Source: Leucocoprinus leucothites
Taxonomy: Eukaryota > Basidiomycota > Agaricomycetes > Agaricales > Agaricaceae
Reading direction: 5' to 3'
Assembly: GCA_013368445.1 (NCBI GenBank)
Contig: JAACJO010000053.1
Location: 34,001-98,000 of the forward strand
DNA length: 64,000 bases
The notes beneath the pieces are model-generated. The model saw only the letters and a list, made by a program, of their open reading frames with translations, was not told the origin of the DNA and did not search any database. Positions 11,137 to 20,377 of the stretch are shown piece after piece. Each line of letters starts with the position of its first letter. The first letter of the stretch is position 1. The position numbers were made by a program, and so were the translations under genes.

Positions 11137-11346
11137 CAGTGGCTCAAAAAACTGTCCCAATGTTTTCGCATTTTGGACATATTTGCTAATACCAGGGCAG
11201 ATATATGGCCTAGCATCCTGAAAATATTCACACAGGTACCTTGACATATTGGGCGCATATATTCCCATGATCACATGACCTTGTCCATCAATGAATTAAT
11301 AATGAATTATCGAAAATATCTACTCATTGGGACAGTTTTTTGACCC
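11137..11346. repeat. Left terminal inverted repeat of Tc1 element (~210 bp)
   Basis: Its outer end carries TCAAAAAACTGTCCCAATG and its inner end (about 11325-11343) carries the same 19-bp motif reversed, so each terminal repeat is itself bounded by an inverted motif. It matches 12519-12729 in reverse complement. Confidence 0.93.
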
Positions 11347-11362
11347 TCTGTTATCTACCTAC

Positions 11363-12382
11363 TCAATACTTTGTATGACCTCCTCTTGCCCTGATAACTG
11401 CCTCAATCCTTCTGGGCATGCTTTCTATCAGCCTTTGGCACCTTTCTGCTGGAATCTTATTCCACTCCTCTACTAGCCTCTCCCACAATTCAAATACTCC
11501 CTTGGGTGGTCTTTCATATGCCTTCAGCTGGTCCTTCAGGTAGGTCCAGAGGTGTTCAATGGGATTTAGGTCAGGGGATTGTGCAGGCCATGGTAGAACT
11601 TGAATGTTGTTGTCCACAAACCATTGTTGTCCCAGTTTTGAGGTGTGTTTTGGGTCATTATCCTGCTGGAATATCCTCTCCTCCTCCTCCATCTCCAACT
11701 TTTCAAAGCTTTCCACCACCCCATTGTCCAAAATCTCGCAGTATTGCACTGCATCCATATTCCCTTGAACCTCTATCAGCTTTCCTACCCCATTCCACCC
11801 CATACACCCCCACACCATCATGTTACCACCTCCTCCATGTTTGACAGTAGGGAGAGTGGTCCTATCTGACAGTGGTTCCCCCCTCTCCTTCCAGGTATAC
11901 ACCTTTCCATCTGACCCAATCCTGTTGATCTTTGTTTCATCTGTCCACAACACCCTCTTCCAGTCCTCCACTGTCCAATTCCTATGTTCATGTGCAAAGT
12001 CAAGGCATTCCTCACGATGTCGCTTTTTGAGTAGAGGTCGTTTGATCTTGGTTACAGAGCGAAATCCATTATCCTGAAGGGTATTTCTGACAGTTTGGGG
12101 TGTGACAGGGTCAGACAGAGTAGAGTTAATGAAAGTTGTAGCCTGGACAGCATTGTCTAGCTTTCCAGAGGTTATTTGGTGAATTATTGCTTTTTTATCA
12201 TGAGGAGAAAGCTTGGAAGGACGTCCTCCCTTGTTGTTTTCCTTGTCCCCATCAACTTCTTTCTTGATCCTCCCAACGATAGACTTTCCTAGACCAGTTT
12301 TATGTTCAATCTGGCGCAAGGAATAGCCATCTTTGAGAAGAGAAGTGACTTGGGAGTATTGGGTAGAGGAGATAGCTTTCAT
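11363..12382 (-). CDS. Tc1-family DDE transposase, 339 aa
   Basis: Catalyses cut-and-paste movement of the surrounding element. The N-terminus has a helix-turn-helix pair typical of Tc1 proteins (residues ~10-110: YSLRQIEHKTGLGKSIVGRI; then GRPSKLSPHDKKAIIHQI and TPQTVRNTL). The catalytic domain has D in VLWTDETK, D in FQQDNDPKH and E in SPDLNPIEHLW, with 34 residues between the second D and the E, the DD34E signature. Length and the C-terminal ARGGHTKY fit the family. The frame is open from ATG at 12382 to the stop at 11363 with no intron. A decayed homologue is at 55092-55968. It is the only full-length intact protein-coding gene I can support in the window. Confidence 0.95.
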   Translation of the reverse strand: MKAISSTQYSQVTSLLKDGYSLRQIEHKTGLGKSIVGRIKKEVDGDKENNKGGRPSKLSPHDKKAIIHQITSGKLDNAVQATTFINSTLSDPVTPQTVRNTLQDNGFRSVTKIKRPLLKKRHREECLDFAHEHRNWTVEDWKRVLWTDETKINRIGSDGKVYTWKERGEPLSDRTTLPTVKHGGGGNMMVWGCMGWNGVGKLIEVQGNMDAVQYCEILDNGVVESFEKLEMEEEERIFQQDNDPKHTSKLGQQWFVDNNIQVLPWPAQSPDLNPIEHLWTYLKDQLKAYERPPKGVFELWERLVEEWNKIPAERCQRLIESMPRRIEAVIRARGGHTKY

Positions 12383-12518
12383 GATGTAGTGGCAGGAAGA
12401 AAGACAGTTGTAGCCATCTCAACATGTCAACCAAGGTCACATGATCTTGTTTATTACTCCCACGCCTGCCCTGATGCTCCCCTGGCATGTTACAAGGTAG
12501 ATACTGGGAGGCTGACAG

Positions 12519-12729
12519 GGGGTCAAAAAACTGTCCCAATGAGTAGATATTTTTGATAATTCATTATTAATTCATTGATGGACAAGGTCATGTGATCATG
12601 GGAATATATGCGCCCAATATGTCAAGGTACCTGTGTGAATATTTTCAGGATGCTAGGCCATATATCTGCCCTGGTATTAGCAAATATGTCCAAAATGCGA
12701 AAACATTGGGACAGTTTTTTGAGCCACTG
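12519..12729. repeat. Right terminal inverted repeat of Tc1 element (~211 bp)
   Basis: Reverse complement of 11137-11346 with about one mismatch (cgaaaat versus caaaaat). The inner 19-bp motif begins near 12523. Confidence 0.93.
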
Positions 12730-14021
12730 TATATATGATAACTTATTTTGATGAATGAGAGGAGCGAGGATGGTGTCCATCATGTTTTGGAATGTTGCTG
12801 GCTATTGCACATTCAAAGAACATAACAGTGGTTTGAATAACCTTTATGTGTACGGAAGGCTCCTTTCCATTGATCTCCGTCAAAATGCGAATGTTGTTGT
12901 ATCCTAATCATACGTTGAGTGCTGTGAAATATTTCAATCCTTGAAGTCGGTTGAGTATTGATTGGATACTGGATTGGATAGCATTTTTGATGGTATGTTC
13001 ATTGAGGTATCAATAGTCTTGACATGGTCTCAAAGATCCGTTTTTCTTGGATACGAAGAAGAAAGGAGAAGCCATCGGTGACTTCAACGGTCGAATGTAT
13101 CCTTTTTGTAGATTTTCTTCTAAGAATTTATTGAGTTCAAGGGTTTCTCCATATGATAACTTGTATGAGGGAAAAGCTTTGGGTTGAAAAGATGGTTTCA
13201 TCTTGATTTTGTGGTCATAGGTTCGAGATGGTGGGAATCATTCGCTTTTCTTTTCACTGAAGAGGTTGAGGAATTCGTGAAGATAATTGGGTATGATTTT
13301 TGTGGGATCGGTTTCTTTCTTTTCTCCGTGTTGTTGGGCGAATGTCTGAGAGTGTGATGTTTTGGCATTGAATTCGATGAAGTCTTTGTTTGACAGGTTG
13401 AATTCATCCAGTCCGATTGTGTCGGGAAATGCTGAATCTAGTAAGGTAGTGAATTCTTGGTTCTCAAGGTAGGATCGCCAAGAAAGGGTCTTCTTGGTCC
13501 AATCTATGTCAGGGTTGTGTTTTGAAAACCATGGGATTCCATAGATTATTCGTGGTCATCCTAGGTTTGCGACAATCACATTGGTTTTGATTCGTTTTCC
13601 ATAAACGGTAGTTTCGATTACTACATAATCGGTGATGGATGTGTTTTCTACAACTGATCTGTCTCCATTCCTGATGGCGAGTGGTTTTGGAAGTTTTCTT
13701 CTTGGAAGTTTCCATTTGTTTGCGAGATCTTGGTCAATAAGATCGGTTCCTGCTCCTGAATCAAGGAGTGCTAAGGTATCCACGGTTCTCTTGGGTAGGT
13801 GCACTTTGAGGGGAAGATAAAGAGTGTTGGATTGCATGGGGGTAAGGGAAACTTCATTTAAATAAGAGAGTCCAGTTGGGGTCTTTGGTCTGGGTAACTA
13901 TCGTTCTGTAGTCCATTTGAGAAATAAATAGGTCCATTTGAATCTGGGGTTGATGATCGAGAGGATAAATAAGAGGGTGTGCACTGTCCGGTAGAGGGTT
14001 TTGACGAATTAGACATGGATG

Positions 14022-16097
14022 CTAATCGTCTGAGACAAAATCCTGGATTTCTTGATGGACGAATCCGGGTTGATCTGCATGCTCGTTGTAGACGTTTACA
14101 ACTTCTTCATCGTCGGGGATGCTTTGGACAATTTCATTGAGTTGCATGCTTTGGAAGCGTCTCTGGTTCTTCTTGTCATTATTGCGTGGTTTCCTAGGCG
14201 ATACGGGTCGCTTATGTTTGGCATTCTTGGATTGGGAGTTTCGTGGGATTTTTGAAAGGCGTGCTTTACACTTGGGACAGTCTCGAGCAAAGTGTCCTGT
14301 TTGCTCACATTCGAAGCACATTCCTTTTCTGAGGTTTTCCTTCTGACGGGAAGAAAGGATCATATCGAATGCTTGTAAGATTGACTGCTTAACGTTTTCT
14401 TGATGATCTTCATCGTCATCTTCGCTTTCATCAGACAATGAATCATCGTTTTGTTGGTAGCCTTGAGAAATCGCGAAGTTCTGAAGTAATGCTTCCATAG
14501 CATCGACGTCCATCGCATTCAGGTCTCTACTAGGTTGGGGCGGGATGTAGCCTTGACTTTGGTAATGATTACGCCTTTTCGGTTTTGCCATCTTTCTTCA
14601 GGAGTATATCTGGGGGTGTCTTCGATAATAGTCTGCCTCCATTCTTTCAGTTTCTTCTGCTGCACGTGCCGCTGTGAACCATTCCTCCAAGTTGTTTCCT
14701 GGATGTTTTGAAATTGCTCGGATTGCAATGCTCGGTCGAGACCTTCTCGGAATTGATGAATGAGTTGTTGGGTTTCTCTGACTCCGGCTCGGTTAGCCAG
14801 GATTCTGAACTCCATGATATAGGTTTCGATGGGTCTTTGCAATTGTTTAAGTGCGAGCCACTTTCTGAGGAAGCTTTCGCTTTTGTTGAAGGGTAAGAAC
14901 GATTGATCCAGGGCTTGCCAAAATGCTTTGGCGGAACCGAAGGTAGGTACTCCGTTTTGCATGTGATGGGTAAGGAAATCTCTTCGCCAGAAACTTGCTC
15001 CTTCTCCCATGTTGTAGGGTGCACAGATGATGATGTCATGATCGGATGGGAGTTGATCAAGGTTTGCCAAGAAGTAGAGCGAAAGTTGCTCTTTCCATCT
15101 TTGGTAATCCTGAGCAGTGCCGTTGAACTCTTTGGGTAGGTTGTATTTAATTCCTCTGTAGTTGTTTTGTGGGTTGTGTTGTTGTGGTTGTCCAAAGAAT
15201 CCTCCTCTACCTCCTCCTCCTCCTCCTCCTCCTCCTCCTCCTCCGCCACCTCCTCCGTCTGGATTTCCAGGCAGTCCTTTCCCTTTGGAACTTTGCATTG
15301 GTTGATAGACATTGTATTCTGGGTTGTTTGCCCTATATCCAAATGTATTTGCTGCCAAGGTTTCAGATCCTCTATAGGGTTCGTTGGATTCCATTGGTGA
15401 TCCTTCTCTTTGTGATCTGTAAGAGGTTTCGGATTCTGATTGTGACTGGGCGGTAATGGTGGAAGATCCTTGTGAAGGCATTTCTTGGGTTTCAATTGGT
15501 CTGGTTTGGATTGTAGGGGGTTCTGTTTGGTGGAAGTTTTCAAGTCTAGCAAAGGTTTTGTTGAGATTGGCTGTGTGTTCTTCTTCGTAGTGTCTGCTTC
15601 TTTGTCTTTGGATGGCTGGGAGTAAAGATCGTTTTGTTGGAGGGGTTGGAAGGTTGGGGAGTTGTTGTGAGATTCTCGGGATTTGGTTGGTTGTTCGGGT
15701 TCACTTTCTGGTTGAAAATGACTTCAGAATTGTTTAGAGAGGCGCACTGCGAGGTGTGGGGGGTTTGCTCTTCTACGATTGTTGGAAGATGAGCTATCAG
15801 ACATTCACGAACAACAATTGACGGGTGTCGTTCGAGTATTAATTCGATTATACGTTGTTGTGTATTAGGGGTGATATTAGTTCTAAAAATAGAATCGATA
15901 GAATTAGATGAATTTGGATTTTTGTCAGATTCGTAATCTGAGTAGTTTTCTGTTTGATTGTTGATCTCGCTGATCCATGATGGTGATTTGGGTTCTTCGG
16001 ATGACGTTAGTCTACTAGTCAGACTCTCGTGGTCGGACTCTTCTGATTGGCTGCCTTCGTAGTTTGTACACAAGGAATCAGGTCGGTTCTTTGGCAT
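14022..16097 (-). pseudogene. Element B gag, in three frame segments
   Basis: The N-terminal segment 16097-15546 starts MPKNRPDSL and is rich in Ser, Asn and Glu. The capsid segment 15481-14519 has a 16-residue glycine run near 15250-15208, then a gypsy capsid-like stretch (KEFNGTAQDYQRWKEQLSLY; FREGLDRALQSEQF). The nucleocapsid segment 14591-14022 has an acidic stretch and one knuckle, CFECEQTGHFARDC (about 14330-14290), followed by basic residues. The segments lie in different frames with one-base shifts near 15540 and 14590; short introns were not excluded. B3 carries the same layout at 48219-50283. Confidence 0.8.
15208..15255. repeat. (CCT)n-type trinucleotide repeat inside gag
   Basis: A run of cct/ccg triplets encodes a polyglycine tract of 16 residues on the minus strand. 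B3 has a shorter version near 49370-49410, so the repeat varies in length between copies. Confidence 0.9.
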
Positions 16098-16349
16098 GCG
16101 CCAGGGGTGATGTATAACTCTCAGGCGTGATTCCTAATCAGAGGCTTGCCAGTTATAGATCGGTTCAGTGTTCTTCTCAGGTGTAGCACAAAGCAATACT
16201 AGCCCAAGGATTTCTTTGAGTGTAGCGCGAAGCAATACTAGCTCATAAGAGATGTTGGATGGCACAGCAACTAGGCAATGAGAACCAAACACAATGGGTT
16301 TGTTGTGGGGATACTACTGGAATCGGCACAGTAGGAAGTTTAATCTTAT
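16098..16349 (-). other. Element B leader with self-complementary primer site
   Basis: Non-coding. Directly after the 5' LTR the minus strand reads ATAAGATTAAACTTCC. Its AAGATTAAACTT (16347-16336) is the reverse complement of AAGTTTAATCTT in the LTR (minus strand, 16612-16601), about 33 nt downstream of a TATTTAAA box (16645-16638). A motif of about 25 bp (gtgtagc.c.aagcaatactag) occurs twice, near 16183-16210 and 16220-16245. The same leader follows the LTR of B3. Confidence 0.65.
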
Positions 16350-17046
16350 TGTTAAGATTTACAGTCAGAGCGCCTAGTAACGTCACATGTCACAACACGT
16401 GATTGGGTTATGTAAGACAGTGGCTAACTGGTCTTTAACCTACTTCAATTAATAAGCTTGAGTATTCTCGAAAGCCTAGTAAGAGAAGGCCAAGAAGACT
16501 TGAGGTAAGTCTAAGGTAGCGCGAGGTTCGAGACAACAACAATGATACAAGTGAATTCAAGGCAGGGCAAGTAAACACAAGTAGTCCAGGAAACAAAGGA
16601 AAGATTAAACTTGCGTTTAATCTTCCAAATACAAGTCTTTAAATACTAACTAGATGAAACAATATCGAACTATGAAACTACAACTACAAGTCCGAAAATC
16701 ACTATCATGATTCTGATAAATACGTATCTGTCCGCCGATGTAACAGCTATCATAGTTAGATATCTAATAGTTCAAATCCAAACACAATGTCCATGAAACC
16801 ATCATTGTCTGTTAATCAGTCCTGTTAATCCATAGCAATCAAACAGCGAAACCGTTCCTCCTGATCCTTCTAATAACATCCATCCAATTATACTCGTCCC
16901 AATCAACATCGAATCGTTCTTCTTCCACATCAAACTTTCCAACGTATTCTTCCCAATCTAGAACCGCAGTCTCGGTCCTGGTGGCTGTGTCGGCGTCTAG
17001 GATGATTAAGTCACAATGAGCATCAATCAGATCGACGTTTATAACA
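16350..17046 (-). repeat. Element B 5' LTR (697 bp)
   Basis: Starts TGTTATAAACGTC and ends AAATCTTAACA on the minus strand. It holds a 68-codon open frame in U3 (to 16839), a TATTTAAA box at 16645-16638 and the presumed RNA start near 16612. By eye it differs from the 3' LTR at about a dozen bases. Confidence 0.93.
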
Positions 17047-17940
17047 TTCTGACCCAAGTAGATAGCTTGATTATTGATTGTTTTTAATGAGATTTTAATT
17101 GAAATGATAACTCAGCGCTAGTGCGACGATATGAGATGTTGCTGAGGAGTGAAACTATGATGAGGGCGGCCGGTTTGAGTGAGAACGACGTTTAAGAAGC
17201 TCCAACTTAGAGCTAAACTGAGTTAGAGAGATGGGTGTCAATTTCACTCAAGAAAAAGGAGATACATTGCAGTATTTAAAGTTACGGTTCTATGACTATC
17301 TACAATGCTGCAGGTGACTATAGAGAGCAGGAAGGAGCAGTTTATGAGACGATTTGTCGAGATTTTGTAAGGGAAAGGGAATTCGAAGGAATATTAGTGG
17401 TGGAAAAGTAGGCAGAGAGAAGGGTCCATGTGGTTGTTTAGACCCACACTATTAGACTAGACGATGAAGCGGAGCAGTAGCGATTGTACCGGAGTATGAG
17501 CGAGTATTTTATCGAGATTTTAGGATGAAGGAGGGAGGAGGAACAATAAAAAAAGATAAAATATAATTTAAATGTTCGGACTTCTGTCAGTTGGATGACA
17601 GGTCCTAACTCGGTTGCGTTGAAGCGGGGATGCCAAGTGCGAAATGTATGTAGCGAGTAGTAAAAGGAAAGTGTAGAATGGAGAGAGGAAAGGGGCATCT
17701 GGAATTGAGAGAGGAAATGGGAAAGCTGAGGGGGATAGTGGTGGTAAGCGGTGGCTACTGGGCGAGGACTGTGCAGGGGCATCTTGATACAGTAGTCGGC
17801 TATGATTGATGATTGGTGCGTTGCCAGGGTAGTAGGGTGTCGGTTAGTACACAGAGAGTTGTCGAAGAAGGAGGGGACTTAATCAGTAGTAGAGAGAGGA
17901 TGCATGACGGCAGTGATATGACGTCACATGACATCCGATC
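17047..17940. other. Unclassified CpG-retaining sequence, inserted in gypsy C and split by element B
   Basis: No convincing gene. Together with 6665-6729 it forms about 0.95 kb lying between the two halves of the gypsy C integrase gene. It keeps CpG sites while C has lost them, so it is younger than C and older than B. A solo LTR is possible (minus strand TGTGACGTCA at one end, CCTATCCCACA at the other), but I found no matching target duplication. Confidence 0.5.
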
Positions 17941-18440
17941 TCTACACTGGACATCTGGAGTTTGGTGTCTATAAGTTCATTCAGCCATGTCCAGAATGTG
18001 CTAGTAAACAATGCATCACAGTCACTCACTATGGATGTTGGGAGACTGTGAAGATGATAGACTCCCAGAAAATGAGCTCTGCTACCTGACAAGCTTTGTA
18101 GTTTATTCTGCTCAGTATAAGGTGAATCATACTGGTTAAGCAATCAATGAGGACTGTGATGGAATTGTAAGTGGTGTCTCAGTCTTTGGATTCTGGAAAT
18201 GGTCCTACAAAATCAATGCCAATGTTCTCCAACTGAGTAGAGAGTACTGGTAGAGGTTGTAATAAACTATAAGGCTTGTGGTTCATGGGTTTACTGTGTT
18301 TGCAGGTAATGCATGACTCACAGAAGGCACTTACATCCTTTACTAGGTCTTTCCACCAAACCTGATCTCTCAGGTAATCAACTGTTCTCTTGGCTCCCAG
18401 ATGAGCCAGAATAGAATGAGCCTCAGAGATGAGGATTTCA
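17941..18440 (-). pseudogene. Gypsy C integrase, N-terminal and catalytic part
   Basis: On the minus strand: HHCC-type finger end (FCESCITCKHSKPMNHKPY, about 18330), first catalytic D in NIGIDFVGPFPESKD (about 18220), then TSIVSDCDALFTSTFWTWLNEL with the second D region, ending KLQMSS near 17940, where homology stops. The glutamate part continues at 6664-6056. In-frame stops show it is dead. Confidence 0.8.
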
Positions 18441-19215
18441 TGAACATTTCAGAAGTTGGTAGTGGAGTTTGGGATGCATAATTACTTGGAGCCTTGGATG
18501 TTGATGTACAGCAAGCCATTATCTAGCCAAAAGTTCTTGTACTCCTTGGGGGAATCAATGATGGGCCTGAACTGTGGGTCCTTGTGGTATTCATTCTATA
18601 TGGCATCAACAATGTTGATTCCAGAAGGTGCATTCTGCAGGAGATCAATGAGAGAATAAGGTTATGAGCTGGAATGTTGTGGGCTTAGAGTTGGGTGTGT
18701 GATGTTCACATCACCTGACTTGTTTACCACAGTGGGTGTCTGTGTACTTGCAGTGCCCTCTGCAGCTTTTTCATAGTTTACCACATTGGCTCATGGTCTA
18801 GTGGGTATGTGAATGGTGAGTCTTCCCTTTTCTACTAAAATCTTACTGACTTGTGATTGTGTTTCCTAGCAGGTTTCATGGTTGGTGTACCACTCCCACC
18901 CTCCATCCATTCCTTTTGGGAAATGGATATTGGGATCTGTTCTGTTGCAATGTCTACTTCCATGCAATGTTTGGTCCATCCCCTTGTTATTGCCATAATG
19001 GTAGCCATGCCCTCCATACCAATGACAACAGGCATGGTCACTGTGTGAGATGGCATGTGGTCATTGTTGATTATGTCATGGTAAGTGTATTCACTTCTAG
19101 CCCTCATGGTGCCTGGCTGATTGTTTTAGTAGATCCTAGACAAGGCATCTAAGAGTATGTTATCACTGCCAGGCACATACACTACCTCAAAGTCAAACTG
19201 TGCCAGTTTTTCCAT
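18441..19215 (-). other. Gypsy C, decayed RNase H to integrase connection
   Basis: CpG-poor, between recognisable RNase H and integrase pieces of the same element. I see no intact frame; short frames on both strands have no family resemblance I can name. Confidence 0.5.
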
Positions 19216-20297
19216 TCATTGAGCTTGCCTACCTGACAAGTCCTTCTGTCTTAGAAGGTTTGTGAGACCCTTGTGGTTGGTGAACCAGTGGAATTTGGCC
19301 CCTTGAAGTATGTCCCTGTGTCTCATCATAGTTTCTACTCCAGCTAACATTTCTATTTCATGTACAGGATAGTTCTGTTGCACCAAATTCAATTTCACCA
19401 AGAAGAAGGCTGCTATTTTAGCATCCTTCCAGTTAGTGCCCTGACTTATGATACCAGCAATCCTGGTCACACATCTGTCAGTTACAACATTAATTGGGGG
19501 AGCATTTGGGCCATACTGAAGGGGTTTTCAATGGTGGTCCCTACAGACAGCTGTAGCATTTTTGACATCATTGAATATATGCTAGTGAGTGTATTCCCAT
19601 CAAAATGGTACAGTATCACTAGTTAACTCAGATAATATCCCCATAGGAACTCACATGTTGTTAATATCATTGGCCAGGTATCCCACTGAGCCAAGAAATT
19701 CTCTTAGCAAGTCACAGTTAGTGGGTACCTTCCATCAACACAGAGTGTCAACCTTATTGGGGTCCATCCAGATCCCCTCATCACTGACCAGACAACCAAG
19801 TATGCATAGTTCCTTTTCCAGGAAGTGGAGCTTGTGTTCACTGACATAGAATATCTCCTTCTCTAGGATATCAATGATGAGACATATGTGGTGAATGTGA
19901 TCCTCAAGTGAGTTCAAGTAAATTATAATATCATTGAGGTAGACATCCAAGAAATCTCCAAGGTATGGTGCAAATATCCTTGTCATTACCATCTGGAATG
20001 TGGCAGAGGCATTGCAGTCATCCTGCTGCATTACCAGACTGATCATGGTTCCACTAGGAGTGGTCATAGCAGTGCAGTTGACATGTTCTGGTGTGACTCA
20101 GATCTGCTCATATGCATCCACCAAGTCAATGGTGGATCTATACCTAGCAGAAGCAACTCTGCATAATATGCCCTCAATGTCAGTAAGGAGGAAGAGAGTT
20201 TTTGTGTATTTAAGTTTTGCTGATGGACATCACACACAGTCCTCAGCTTTATTGGTTTGCCAGGTTTTCTAAGTTTTGGTAAGGTAGATGACATCAA
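19216..20297 (-). pseudogene. Gypsy C reverse transcriptase and RNase H
   Basis: RT enters at 20297 (KLRKPGKPIKLRTVCD), followed by MTTPSGTMISLVMQQDDCNASATFQ (about 20065-19990) and the active-site segment, where YXDD has become YLND (LDVYLNDIIIY, about 19930). Conserved downstream pieces follow (LHFLEKELCILGC). RNase H lies at 19470-19216 (HEIEMLAGVETMMRHRDIL; FHWFTNHKGLTNLL; KDLSGRQAQW). Both stops and the D to N active-site change are G-to-A/C-to-T type. The protease-RT connection was cut by the DDE element at 20378-23578. Confidence 0.85.
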
Positions 20298-20377
20298 GAT
20301 TTAGCACCTTATGTAAGCATGTTGATAGGTGCCCAAAGTGGCAAAATATCACATTCTAGATACACTTGGAAGGATGC

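Larger units (their letters stand above)
11137..12729 (-). mobile_element. Tc1-like DNA transposon, apparently intact
   Basis: 1593 bp, flanked by TA (11135-11136 and 12730-12731), with ends CAGTGGCTC/GAGCCACTG. The terminal inverted repeats are about 210 bp and differ at about one visible base, and the single transposase frame is uninterrupted. It sits in the RT active-site codons of element B. It looks complete and recent; the second copy at 54647-56194 is decayed. Confidence 0.95.
8869..13837 (-). pseudogene. Element B pol: protease, RT, RNase H, integrase, chromodomain
   Basis: Protease (13837-13556) carries LALLDSGAGTDLIDQD. RT begins near 13201 ([16 protein letters not shown]) and is split exactly at its active site: YMDD, with the Tc1 TA target inside the codons before MDD. 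RT and RNase H resume at about 11136-10557 (SEQEFLAIIHALQEWRHYIDG near 10560). Integrase is in the clean 585-residue frame 10626-8869: HHCC finger (CPICQQHK), D in IAIDLITNLPE, D in ISDRDPRF, E in [15 protein letters not shown] motif, and a chromodomain ending the protein (EYLIHWKGYPNSERTWQPAD), which in related elements steers insertion to marked chromatin. Several frameshifts occur upstream of 10626. The pol stop is a TGA. Confidence 0.88.
6730..17046 (-). mobile_element. Full-length Ty3/gypsy chromovirus B with Tc1 insertion
   Basis: Two 697-bp LTRs (6730-7426 and 16350-17046) differ at roughly a dozen positions by eye, and 5-bp target copies ttctg flank the element (6725-6729, 17047-17051). 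Order on the minus strand: 5' LTR, leader, gag, protease, RT, RNase H, integrase with chromodomain, ORF3, polypurine tract, 3' LTR. A 1593-bp Tc1 element (11137-12729) splits RT. Without it the element is about 8.7 kb. CpG sites are plentiful, so it is the youngest complete insertion here, but it is now inactive in cis. Confidence 0.93.

Noticed and set aside
15208..15255. Short regular repeats as a CRISPR-like array
   Set aside because: It is a simple trinucleotide run coding polyglycine in gag; there are no spacers, and the genome is eukaryotic.
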